A stretch of 64,000 nucleotides of DNA from Melioribacter sp051488685. GTDB taxonomy: Bacteria > Bacteroidota > Ignavibacteria > Ignavibacteriales > Melioribacteraceae. The notes under the pieces were generated by a model, which was not told the origin of the DNA, did no database searches, and worked only from the letters and a program-made list of their open reading frames with translations. Below, one piece after another: positions 42,694 to 51,434 of this stretch. Location of the stretch: the NCBI RefSeq assembly GCF_051488685.1, contig NZ_JBPSEH010000010.1:1-64000 (forward strand), in the 5' to 3' direction. Position numbers and translations under genes: made by a program. Each line of letters begins with the position of its first letter. The first letter of the stretch is position 1.

Positions 42694-44742
42694 ATGCCAG
42701 CAAAAATAAAATATGATCTGAATACAATCCGAGAAAAAATCAACAAGATCGACGAGAATATTATTACTTTGCTTGCTGAAAGAAGGCAGCTGAGTAAGGA
42801 AGTAATACTTGCCAAAGAAAGTAACAAAGCACCCATCAGGGATCAAAAAAGAGAAGAAGAACTTTTAAAGAGACTCGTAAAACTGGGTAAAAAAGCCGGG
42901 CTGGACGCTAATTACGTGACAAAAGTTTATTACGAAATAATAGAAGATTCTGTACGGCTGCAGCAATCTTATATCCAAAAACTTCTAAATAAAGAAGAGG
43001 GCAAAAAAAAGCAGATAACAATTTCGATACAGGGAATTGAAGGTTCATACAGCTACTTAGCAACCCATAAATATTTCGCAGGGAGTGGATATAAACTTAA
43101 CTTTTTATTTAAACGTAGATTCGACGAAGTAATTGAAGCAGCAGAAAAAGGAGAAGCAGATTTTGCCGTACTTCCGATTGAGAACACAACTTCGGGTGGA
43201 ATTAACGAAGTCTACGACCTTCTGCTCCACACAACGCTTTCAATAGTTGGTGAAGAAAAATTTCAGGTTAAACATTGTTTCGTTGCACTGGAAGACGTAC
43301 AACTCCAAAAAATAAAAAAAGTTTACGCGCATTATCAGGCTGTAGCGCAGTGCAGTAAATTCCTCGAACAAATCCCTAATGCTGCTCTGGAGTATTTCGA
43401 CGATACAGCAATGTCGGTACAAAAAATTAAAGAAGAAGGAAATATTTATCACGCTGCCATTGCAAGCGAAGAAGCTGCCCGGCATTTCAAACTGAAAATT
43501 CTGAAAAAAGATATAGCCAATCAGCCCGGAAATTATACCAGATTTCTAATTGCTTCGAGAAAACCTTTGACGGTGGACGAAAGAATACCGTGCAAAACTT
43601 CAATTGTAATAGCTACTTCTCACACGCCCGGTTCGCTCGTAGACGCTCTGAGCGTATTCAGAAAGTATAATATCAATTTAACAAAACTCGAGTCCCGTCC
43701 CATTATTGGAAATCCGTGGGAAGAAATGTTCTATCTCGATTTCGAAGGAAATACGGCTAATGAAACAATACAGAAAGTACTGGACGAACTGGGGCAATAC
43801 ACCCGATTTATGAAAATACTGGGAACCTATCCTTCACAGGAGCTACAAAAAACACAACTTAATTTTGCCTTTATTGACAAAGATGAAAAAAGGGATCCTG
43901 CTGTCGCTCCAGCAGAAAAAAAGAGTGCTCCGATTATTAAAAAAACTTCCAGAAGTTATCGCCTTGCAAGCCGTGACTACAAAAATGAAGACACTATTAT
44001 AAAAGTAAAAAATGTTGTAATTGGTGGAGATAATTTTGTTGTGATTGCCGGTCCCTGCTCGGTTGAAGGCGAAGAGATGATAATGAAATGTGCACTCGAA
44101 GTAAAAGAATATGGGGCTAATATTTTACGCGGTGGATGTTTCAAACCGCGCACGTCACCGTATAGTTTCCAGGGGCTCGGATATGAAGGACTTAAACTTC
44201 TTGAAGAAGCGGGTAAATATTATGGGCTTCCAATTATTACGGAAGTAATGGATACCGAACAGGTGGAAGAGGTTGCCAAACATTCCGATATACTTCAAAT
44301 TGGCGCCAGGAATATGCAGAACTTTGCCCTGCTGAAAGAAGTAGGTAAGACTCACAAACCAATTATGCTCAAAAGAGGATTGAGCGCCTCAATCGACGAA
44401 TGGCTCAATGCGGCAGAATATATCCTTTCGCAGGGAAACAGACAGGTAATTTTATGCGAACGTGGAATAAGAACTTTTGAAACCGCCACCCGCAATACTC
44501 TTGATTTAAGTGCAATCCCGGTTTTAAAGGAATTAACGCATTTACCTGTTATAGTCGATCCTTCGCATGCAATAGGTGAAAGAAATAAAGTCATTCCGCT
44601 TGCAAAGGCCGCCAAAGTTGTGGGAGCACACGGTATTATGGTTGAATTTCATCCCGACCCTCCGAACGCTTTGAGCGACCCCGATCAGGCGCTTTATTTT
44701 GAACAGTTCGAGTCGCTTATGAAAGAGCTTTATAAGCTTTGA
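42694..44742 (+). CDS. Trifunctional chorismate mutase / prephenate dehydratase / DAHP synthase
   Basis: A 682-residue fusion joining the first step of aromatic biosynthesis to the phenylalanine branch. Residues 8-95 are an AroQ-type chorismate mutase (IREKINKIDENIITLLAERR, PIRDQKREEELL). About 110-295 are prephenate dehydratase (IQGIEGSYSYLATHKYF, IENTTSGGINEVYDLL, and NYTRFLIAS with the catalytic Thr). About 303-385 are the ACT domain with KLESRP, the phenylalanine-binding motif. After a linker, 425-680 are a KDO8P-like DAHP synthase (VIAGPCSVEGEE, GGCFKPRTSPYSFQG, DPSHAIGERNKV). One chain would thus hold both the first enzyme and the feedback sensor, so the ACT domain may regulate both ends (inference). 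No stop or shift separates the parts. Confidence 0.92.
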   Translation: MPAKIKYDLNTIREKINKIDENIITLLAERRQLSKEVILAKESNKAPIRDQKREEELLKRLVKLGKKAGLDANYVTKVYYEIIEDSVRLQQSYIQKLLNKEEGKKKQITISIQGIEGSYSYLATHKYFAGSGYKLNFLFKRRFDEVIEAAEKGEADFAVLPIENTTSGGINEVYDLLLHTTLSIVGEEKFQVKHCFVALEDVQLQKIKKVYAHYQAVAQCSKFLEQIPNAALEYFDDTAMSVQKIKEEGNIYHAAIASEEAARHFKLKILKKDIANQPGNYTRFLIASRKPLTVDERIPCKTSIVIATSHTPGSLVDALSVFRKYNINLTKLESRPIIGNPWEEMFYLDFEGNTANETIQKVLDELGQYTRFMKILGTYPSQELQKTQLNFAFIDKDEKRDPAVAPAEKKSAPIIKKTSRSYRLASRDYKNEDTIIKVKNVVIGGDNFVVIAGPCSVEGEEMIMKCALEVKEYGANILRGGCFKPRTSPYSFQGLGYEGLKLLEEAGKYYGLPIITEVMDTEQVEEVAKHSDILQIGARNMQNFALLKEVGKTHKPIMLKRGLSASIDEWLNAAEYILSQGNRQVILCERGIRTFETATRNTLDLSAIPVLKELTHLPVIVDPSHAIGERNKVIPLAKAAKVVGAHGIMVEFHPDPPNALSDPDQALYFEQFESLMKELYKL

Positions 44743-44743
44743 T

Positions 44744-45271
44744 TCAAAATTGATAAACATATAAAAGCAGCAAAGAAAAATAGACTGCATTAGTGCGGGT
44801 AAGTCCCAATCCGTAATCAATGCCGACCGCTAAACGTGAACGAGTTGTTGCCTTAATTCCTGCGTTTAAACTGAATGTAATTCCGGGTTCCCAGAAATCG
44901 ACATCGGAAAAAGTGCGGTCGTTAATTGCTGCCAATCCAATTCCTTCCTCAACAAATGTGCGTCTGTAGAGATTTTGTTCCATTATAACTTTCAAGAAGA
45001 AAGATTTAATGAATGGATAGTACCTACCTTTACGATTTTCTGGCAGAAAATATTCGGCTTTTCTTGAAAATAAAATTCCTCCTCGTATGTTGATATAATC
45101 GGGCAAAAATATATCAGTATCGATAAATAAAGTGCTGCTTAAAGAACCAACAGAAACCGAATTCCCTTTAACTGTCCCACCGCCAGCACCGACGCCTATT
45201 TTAGTAATTTGAGCATGAATTGATGCTGCACTTAATAGGATGCAAATTAAGGAAAGTTTAATTATTTTCAT
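44744..45271 (-). CDS. Small outer-membrane beta-barrel protein of unknown function
   Basis: A 175-residue protein with a signal peptide (MKIIKLSLICILLSAASIHAQ) and then strands typical of an 8-stranded barrel (INIRGGILFSRKAEYF, TFSLNAGIKATTRSRLAVGI, AVYFSLLLLYVYQF) ending in Phe, the usual C-terminal signature of outer-membrane proteins. I chose the ATG at 45271 (AGGAAG upstream) over 45304 because the signal peptide then starts correctly. It is convergent with the aromatic-biosynthesis fusion, with only one base between the stops. No specific function can be named. Confidence 0.7.
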   Translation of the reverse strand: MKIIKLSLICILLSAASIHAQITKIGVGAGGGTVKGNSVSVGSLSSTLFIDTDIFLPDYINIRGGILFSRKAEYFLPENRKGRYYPFIKSFFLKVIMEQNLYRRTFVEEGIGLAAINDRTFSDVDFWEPGITFSLNAGIKATTRSRLAVGIDYGLGLTRTNAVYFSLLLLYVYQF

Positions 45272-45349
45272 TCTGTCTTCCTGTATATACTCTATCGATA
45301 CCAATTCCGATTAAAAATTTGACTGTAAATTAATAAGAAAGGGGCTGAT

Positions 45350-46798
45350 ATGAAAAAATGGCTTTATTTATTTACCGTCGTGCTGTTTCTTTTGGGATGT
45401 GGCCAGAACAAAGCGCAGCTTAAAATTGAGCTTGCTTTTCCAAATATCGAAGTGGATTATCCAGTAGATATTCAAAATGCGGGCGATGGAAGCGACAGGA
45501 TTTTTGTGGTTTCGCAGCCGGGAATTATTTATTCATTTGAGAACAAAAAAGATGCAAATTCCCCTAAAATTTTTCTCGACATAAGTCGAAAAGTCTTATT
45601 TGGCGGCGAGCAGGGATTACTGGGACTTGCTTTCCATCCCGACTTCGAGACCAATGGAGAATTTTTCGTGAACTATACGACAGATAACCCGAGAAGAACT
45701 GTGATATCGAGGTTTAAAACAAACGACGCACGTACTGAAGCAATAACCTCAAGCGAAGAAATTCTTTTAGAAATTCTGCAGCCATATTCGAACCATAATG
45801 GTGGTCAAGTTTTGTTTTGTAACGATGGTTATCTTTACATATCAACTGGTGACGGAGGTTCAGCCGGTGACCCTCAAAATAATGCCCAAAGCTTGAAGTC
45901 GCTACTCGGTAAAATATTACGAATTGATGTTGATAGAAAAGATGATGGGAAGAACTATTCGATACCTGCGGAGAATCCTTTTGTAAATAATCCCGATGCG
46001 CGCGGAGAAATCTATGCATACGGTTTACGCAATGTCTGGAGATTCAGCTACGACCCAATTACGAATTTACTCTGGGCTGCGGATGTGGGACAAAACAAAT
46101 GGGAAGAAATTGATTTGATTGAAAAAGGAAAGAATTATGGCTGGCGTATTATGGAAGGTTTTCATTGTTATAATCCTTCGACTAATTGCGACACATCCGG
46201 CTTGACGACGCCAATATGGGAGTATGGTCACAATGAACAAGGTGGATGGTCGATAACTGGAGGATTTGTTTATCGCGGAAGCGACGCCGAAGAACTTATA
46301 GGGAAATATGTCTATGCCGATTTCGTTTCTGGAAATATCTGGTCTCTTGAATTTAATAATGGAGCAGTAAAAAATGAGTTGTTATTTGATACCGACTATG
46401 CCATTTCTACGTTTGGAGTAGATGAAAAGAATGAACTCTATTTTGCAAATTATACGAACGGTAGAATTTACAAATTTACAGGCTCGCCAGTTTCCGTCGG
46501 CAAAAATAGAATTCCTGCTGAAATTCAGATCAGTCAGAATTACCCAAATCCTTTCAACAGCAGTACTATTATCGATTATTATTTAGACAGTGGAAGTTAT
46601 ATTTCCTTAAAATTATATGATTTGGCGGGCAAAGAGGTGTCTCATCTCATCGACGAATACAAGTCTGAAGGTTGGCACAGATATCATTTTGATACTCGTG
46701 ACCTGAAGGTTAAATTAGCAAGCGGAGTTTATTTTTACAAATTCACCACTTCTCGTCAACAAAATGGTATCGTAAGGAAGATAGTTTTTTTGAAATAA
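45350..46798 (+). CDS. PQQ-type sugar dehydrogenase (glucose/sorbosone family) with sorting domain
   Basis: A 482-residue secreted protein. About residues 25-380 match the soluble aldose sugar dehydrogenase family, a six-bladed propeller that oxidises aldoses with pyrroloquinoline quinone: GGEQGLLGLAFHPDFETNGEFF, NHNGGQVLFCNDGYLYISTGDGG, GKILRIDV, YGLRNVWRFSYDP, ADVGQNKWEEIDLI. The N-terminus has a lipobox (FLLGCGQ), which implies a lipoprotein, yet residues 395-482 form a type IX sorting domain (NYPNPFNSSTIIDYY, YDLAGKEVSHLI). The combination is unusual. AAGGGG lies 7 bases before the ATG. No PQQ biosynthesis gene is in the window, so cofactor supply and activity are uncertain. Confidence 0.85.
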   Translation: MKKWLYLFTVVLFLLGCGQNKAQLKIELAFPNIEVDYPVDIQNAGDGSDRIFVVSQPGIIYSFENKKDANSPKIFLDISRKVLFGGEQGLLGLAFHPDFETNGEFFVNYTTDNPRRTVISRFKTNDARTEAITSSEEILLEILQPYSNHNGGQVLFCNDGYLYISTGDGGSAGDPQNNAQSLKSLLGKILRIDVDRKDDGKNYSIPAENPFVNNPDARGEIYAYGLRNVWRFSYDPITNLLWAADVGQNKWEEIDLIEKGKNYGWRIMEGFHCYNPSTNCDTSGLTTPIWEYGHNEQGGWSITGGFVYRGSDAEELIGKYVYADFVSGNIWSLEFNNGAVKNELLFDTDYAISTFGVDEKNELYFANYTNGRIYKFTGSPVSVGKNRIPAEIQISQNYPNPFNSSTIIDYYLDSGSYISLKLYDLAGKEVSHLIDEYKSEGWHRYHFDTRDLKVKLASGVYFYKFTTSRQQNGIVRKIVFLK

Positions 46799-46932
46799 GC
46801 TGTTAAAGAATATAATATTTTTTATTATAAAAATAACTCTCCTTAGTTTAATGACGCTTATGCTAAATAATTAACTAAAAAGTAAATTAATACTTGCTAT
46901 TTTGTGAACTAAAGTCTAATTTTACAGTTAGT

Positions 46933-46940
46933 TATTTTTG
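46933..46940 (+). promoter_or_regulatory. Probable -7 box (TATTTTTG) of the glycan-utilisation cluster
   Basis: TATTTTTG fits TAnnTTTG and lies 46 bases before the chosen GH94 ATG (46986). No TTG at the usual spacing. The in-frame TTG at 46938 overlaps this box and is therefore an unlikely start codon. Confidence 0.35.
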
Positions 46941-46985
46941 CAAAAAAATATACTTAATTTTAATTTTCTTATTTGGAGTTCGGGA

Positions 46986-49382
46986 ATGAATTATGGTAAT
47001 TTTTCTGAAGACGGTAAGGAGTATATAATTACCAATGTTAAAACACCCACGCCGTGGATAAATTATATTTATAATGGCGAATATTTTTCCACTATTTCTA
47101 ATAATGCGGGCGGTATCAGTTACATTAAAAGTCCATTGCATGGGAGAATAACAAGATATCGAATTAATGACGTACCATCGGACCGCCCCGGAAAATATAT
47201 TTATGTAAAAGACGTAGAAACCGGAAAAGTCTGGACGCTAAGCTGGCAGCCCGCAGGTGAAAATCCAGAGAACTACAAAGTTATTCATGGTCTGGGATAT
47301 ACTACTATCGAATCGTTTGTGGAAGGTATCCATGCACGTGTTACTTATTTTGTTCCCTTGAATAATAATCATGAAATCTGGAATATCGTTCTTACTAATA
47401 AGTCGGGGAAAAAACGTCGTTTATCCTTAACGGGCTATGTCGAGTTTGCTCTGGGGCATGGGCTTATTGACCTTATCAATCAGTGCGACGACCAGCATTT
47501 TAATAGGGCATATTTTGATAAAAATTTAAATTCCCTTTTTGCTACAAAGACCTACTGGGTTACAGAGACTAATGGTACTCAACAACAAGAAAATAAAGAA
47601 TGGAATCAATGGGCATTTTTTACGTCAAATTTCCCGATTGAAAAATATGAGACACTTCGTGAAAGATTTCTCGGCTTTTATAATAATGAATCGAATCCAC
47701 AGGCAATAATGGACGATAAATTTTCAAACCTAAATACGGACTATGGAAATGTTGTGGGTGCTATTAATGTAAAAGTAGAACTTGATGCAAACAGCCAAGA
47801 GAACGTAGTCTTTTCGTTGGGTGTACTTCCTAAAGAAACTTTTGAAGAACGGAAAAAAGAAATTCCGAAAATTATACAAAAAAATTACATCGAAAATTCT
47901 TTCAAAGAAATTCAAAATTACTGGTTAAAATTTCTGCAGCATACTCAGGTTGAAACTCCCGATAAAAACGTAAATATCTTTATGAATTATTGGGTGCCGT
48001 ATCAGGCTAAAGTTGCTTTTGATATTGGAAGAGTGGCAAGTTATTATTATTGGGGAATTAGCAGAGGGTATGGTTTCAGGGACACCTCGCAGGACGTAAT
48101 AGCAGTTACAATTGCGCACCCTGAAAAGGCTAAAGAGCGTATCTTGCTCTTATCCAGGCAAATGTTTTCTGACGGAAGGGTATATCATCATTTTTATGAC
48201 GATGGGAAAGGAGAATTGACCCGTCATTGCGATGATCCCGGCTGGTACATTCTTGCTGTAACAGAATATATAAAGGAGACGGGCGACTTTTCAATTTTAC
48301 GAGAAAATGTTTCTTTCGTAGATAAAAAGGAAGGTACAGTTGAGGATCATTTACTGGTCGTCGTTAATTTCATGAAAAATAATCTGGGACGTCACAGTTT
48401 ACCTATCTTCGGAAGAGGAGATTGGAACGATACACTCGATTACATTGGTGGTGACGATGGTGGAGAAAGTGTCTGGGGTGCTATGTTCTATGTCGCAATG
48501 CTCAATAAACTTATTGAACTTTTCCAATTCCTTAATGTAGATGATATAACGGATATTGTAAAACTACGTGATGAGATAAGAAAAAATATTGAGCAGTTTT
48601 GCTGGGATGGAGAATGGTTTATTAGAGCTTTCGGAAATGGAGGTATGGTCATCGGTTCAAATAAATCAAAAGAAGGGAAAATATTTATAAATACTCAAAG
48701 CTGGGCTGCTATTTCCAATTTAAACGACAAATCGAAAGTAAAACGATCACTCGAAAGCGTTAAAAAATATCTCGATAGCGAGTACGGTCCAAAAATTTGT
48801 GCTCCAGCCTTTAAATCAATTAATCCTAATATTGGTTTGATTACCAGATGTGTTGCTGGTAAAAAAGAAAACGGCGCTGTTTTCTGTCATCCCGTCACCT
48901 GGTTAATACAAGCTGAATGTATAATGAGAAACGGCAATAGAGCCTATGATTATTTCAGTAAACTATTGCCGAACCGCATTGACTCGGATATTTATCAGGC
49001 CGAACCGTATGTCTATTCTCAATATATTACGAGTGACGAACATTCTTCTCCCGGAAAAGCGAGCCATTCCTGGCAAACCGGAACGGCAGCGTGGATGTAC
49101 CGAATCTTTTATGATTATATCGCTGGAATACGTCCTGATTACGATGGCTTAATTGTCGACCCTGTAATCCCTGCTTCGTGGGATTTTATCCGCGTTGAAA
49201 GGATCTTCAGAGGAACTAAATATATTATCGAGGTGGAAAATCCTGACGGCGTTCAATCGGGTATTTCTTATATTATGCTTGACGGTAAAGAAATTGTAGG
49301 AAATAAATTGCCTTTGACTAAAAATAAAATTTGTCGAGTAAAAGTTTTAATGGGAAAAACTATAGAAACCATAAATAAATAG
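46986..49382 (+). CDS. Glycoside hydrolase family 94 phosphorylase (cellobiose/chitobiose type)
   Basis: A 798-residue cytosolic enzyme without a signal peptide that uses phosphate to split beta-linked disaccharides into sugar 1-phosphate and sugar. It matches GH94 throughout: MNYGNFSEDGKEYIITN, TPTPWINYI, ISNNAGGISYIKSPLHGRIT, RGYGFRDTSQDVIAV (substrate site) and GRGDWNDTLDYIGG with the catalytic acid Asp near 479. The C-terminal blocks SHSWQTGTAAWMYRI and GLIVDPVIPASW are typical. Both cellobiose and N,N'-diacetylchitobiose phosphorylases share these motifs, and I cannot separate them by eye. The genetic context (GH130, GH125, NagB-like) makes chitobiose attractive. The ATG at 46986 has GGAG seven bases upstream. 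GH130 begins 8 bases after the stop. Confidence 0.88.
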   Translation: MNYGNFSEDGKEYIITNVKTPTPWINYIYNGEYFSTISNNAGGISYIKSPLHGRITRYRINDVPSDRPGKYIYVKDVETGKVWTLSWQPAGENPENYKVIHGLGYTTIESFVEGIHARVTYFVPLNNNHEIWNIVLTNKSGKKRRLSLTGYVEFALGHGLIDLINQCDDQHFNRAYFDKNLNSLFATKTYWVTETNGTQQQENKEWNQWAFFTSNFPIEKYETLRERFLGFYNNESNPQAIMDDKFSNLNTDYGNVVGAINVKVELDANSQENVVFSLGVLPKETFEERKKEIPKIIQKNYIENSFKEIQNYWLKFLQHTQVETPDKNVNIFMNYWVPYQAKVAFDIGRVASYYYWGISRGYGFRDTSQDVIAVTIAHPEKAKERILLLSRQMFSDGRVYHHFYDDGKGELTRHCDDPGWYILAVTEYIKETGDFSILRENVSFVDKKEGTVEDHLLVVVNFMKNNLGRHSLPIFGRGDWNDTLDYIGGDDGGESVWGAMFYVAMLNKLIELFQFLNVDDITDIVKLRDEIRKNIEQFCWDGEWFIRAFGNGGMVIGSNKSKEGKIFINTQSWAAISNLNDKSKVKRSLESVKKYLDSEYGPKICAPAFKSINPNIGLITRCVAGKKENGAVFCHPVTWLIQAECIMRNGNRAYDYFSKLLPNRIDSDIYQAEPYVYSQYITSDEHSSPGKASHSWQTGTAAWMYRIFYDYIAGIRPDYDGLIVDPVIPASWDFIRVERIFRGTKYIIEVENPDGVQSGISYIMLDGKEIVGNKLPLTKNKICRVKVLMGKTIETINK

Positions 49383-49390
49383 AGACACTT

Positions 49391-50350
49391 ATGCTTGTTC
49401 GATACGAACGAAATCCTATTATTACAAGAAAAGATATTCCTGCAGTCAACCGTCAACTATATGATGTATCTTCAGTTTTTAATCCCGGTGCGATTAAATT
49501 TAATGATAAGTATTTACTCATTCTTAGAGTTCAAACCAGGGGCAGAGAAACTTTTCTTATGAAAGCCCTTAGCGATGATGGAATTAATTTTGAAGTCGAT
49601 CGTTCCATCATTAAGTTCGAGGGCATCGAGAAGGTTAAGGATAAAATCTACCACATCTACGATACTCGAATTACTAAAATTGGCACACATTATTATTTGA
49701 TGTTTGCAATGGATATGGACGCTGGTTGCCGTCTCGGTTTGGCAAGAACTGAAGACTTCGATAATTATGAATTTTTAGGCATTGTTTCGCAAGACGATTC
49801 CAGGAATGGAGTCCTTTTCCCTGAAAAAATTAACGGAAAGTTTTTACGTTTTGAGCGCCCAAACAGTGTAAAACTGAAAGGTGGGCCAACAACGGGAAAC
49901 ACAATTTATTTATCTGAATCCGACGACCTGATTAATTGGAAATACGTAGAACCTGTTATGTCAGGTAGATTTCACTATTGGGACGAAAATATCGGATCGG
50001 GACCTCCACCAATTAAAACCAAAGAAGGCTGGATTCATGTTTATCACGGCGTAGCTACTCATTTTTCGAGTTCAAATATTTATCAAGCTGGTGTTTCTTT
50101 GCACGACCTGAATAATCCAGCAAAAGTTATTGCACGTGGCAGCTTGAATATACTTGAACCGAGAGAAATGTATGAAATGGTTGGTCAGGTCCAGAATGTT
50201 TGTTTCCCCTCAGGTGTGATAGTTGAAAAAGATAAAGACGGGTATGCTTTACCGGACAGCAAAGTATTAATCTATTACGGCGCGGCCGATACTGTTGTTG
50301 CACTTGCATTTACAACTATTGAGGAGCTTATTGATGCCGCTAAGATTTAA
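49391..50350 (+). CDS. Glycoside hydrolase family 130 beta-mannoside phosphorylase
   Basis: A 319-residue five-bladed-propeller phosphorylase that releases mannose 1-phosphate from beta-1,4-mannosides. Seen: RYERNPIITRKDIPAV, SVFNPGAIKF, LRVQTRGRETF, the catalytic Asp region YDTRITKIGTHYYLMFAMD, RFERPNSVKLKGG, WDENIGSGPPPIKTKEGW and YHGV. The short length fits GH130 subfamily 2, which includes enzymes for Man-beta-1,4-GlcNAc of N-glycan cores and for mannooligosaccharides. There is no signal peptide, so it acts in the cytosol. It lies between GH94 and the CBM9-like gene, whose start overlaps its end by 17 bases. Confidence 0.88.
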   Translation: MLVRYERNPIITRKDIPAVNRQLYDVSSVFNPGAIKFNDKYLLILRVQTRGRETFLMKALSDDGINFEVDRSIIKFEGIEKVKDKIYHIYDTRITKIGTHYYLMFAMDMDAGCRLGLARTEDFDNYEFLGIVSQDDSRNGVLFPEKINGKFLRFERPNSVKLKGGPTTGNTIYLSESDDLINWKYVEPVMSGRFHYWDENIGSGPPPIKTKEGWIHVYHGVATHFSSSNIYQAGVSLHDLNNPAKVIARGSLNILEPREMYEMVGQVQNVCFPSGVIVEKDKDGYALPDSKVLIYYGAADTVVALAFTTIEELIDAAKI

Positions 50351-51434
50351 TCTGAATATGTGTCTTATTCCTGTCGTAATTTTTAACTCATTCTTGTTTA
50401 GTCAATCACTTCCCCGCCCAATTATAGAATTTAATCCTCGACATTATATCGTCTATCGTACTGATGAAAAAATTACAGTTGACGGTTCGCTTGACGAAAA
50501 ATGCTGGGCTTCAGCTCTCTGGACTGAAGATTTTATTGATATCGAAGGTACTATACGCCCTCATCCTAGATTCAAAACCCGTGTTAAGATGCTGTGGGAC
50601 GATAAATATTTTTATATTGCCGCTGAACTGGAGGAACCTGATATTTGGGCGACATTAAAAAACCGCGACGACATTATATTTTATGATAACGACTTTGAAA
50701 TCTTTATAGACCCTGATGGCGATAGCCATCGTTATCTGGAATTTGAAATGAATGCTTTAAATACAGTTTGGGATCTACTTCTTATCGAACCATACAGAGA
50801 TGGTGAAAAAGTTGCACTGCACAATTACGATATTAAGGGACTCAAAACAGGAGTTAAAATATTTGGAACACTTAATAAACCGGGTGATATTGACAGTTGC
50901 TGGACAGTTGAAGTTGCATTTCCGTGGAGCGCTTTCAGTGAAATTACGGAATTAGAATTGCCTCCGCGCGATAAAGATCAATGGAGAATTAATTTTTCAA
51001 GAGTAGAATGGAAAACAACCATAAATGATAATAAGTATGAAAAGACAATTAATCCTGAAACAGGTAAATCTTATCCCGAAGACAACTGGGTCTGGAGTCC
51101 GCAGGGCGTAATTAATATGCATTATCCGGAAATGTGGGGTTTTATTCAATTCTCAACTAGCACCGCAAATACTAAAAATATCGAATTCTCATTTGATGAA
51201 ATCGAGAAAATTAAATGGTTATTACGACAGATCTATTATGCACAGAGGGAATTTTATGAAAAAAACAAAAGGTATTGTGATGATCTCTCGCTTCTCCAGA
51301 TAGCTGATATAAATCGTTATGGTGTGACTCTCGAAGCTACGACAAATTTATACGAAGTCTCAGTTAAACTTAACGCTAATTCTTTTCTGCGAATTACTCA
51401 GGATGGATTAATTAAAATTATTACAAAAAAATGA
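50334..51434 (+). CDS. Secreted CBM9-like (carbohydrate-binding family 9) protein
   Basis: A 366-residue exported protein. The ATG at 50334 gives a signal peptide (LRFNLNMCLIPVVIFNSFLF, cleavage near FSQ-S) and has GGAG 7 bases upstream; an earlier in-frame start at 50295 would spoil it. Residues about 45-290 match the CBM9-like domain found in secreted glycan-processing proteins: ITVDGSLDEKCWASALWTED, KTRVKMLWDDKYFYIAAELE, FYDNDFEIFIDPDGDSHRYL, WTVEVAFPWSAF and WRINFSRVEW. The C-terminal ~80 residues are unassigned. It overlaps the GH130 and GH125 genes (ATGA), so it is tightly coupled. The likely role is glycan binding at the surface or in the periplasm. Confidence 0.82.
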   Translation: MPLRFNLNMCLIPVVIFNSFLFSQSLPRPIIEFNPRHYIVYRTDEKITVDGSLDEKCWASALWTEDFIDIEGTIRPHPRFKTRVKMLWDDKYFYIAAELEEPDIWATLKNRDDIIFYDNDFEIFIDPDGDSHRYLEFEMNALNTVWDLLLIEPYRDGEKVALHNYDIKGLKTGVKIFGTLNKPGDIDSCWTVEVAFPWSAFSEITELELPPRDKDQWRINFSRVEWKTTINDNKYEKTINPETGKSYPEDNWVWSPQGVINMHYPEMWGFIQFSTSTANTKNIEFSFDEIEKIKWLLRQIYYAQREFYEKNKRYCDDLSLLQIADINRYGVTLEATTNLYEVSVKLNANSFLRITQDGLIKIITKK

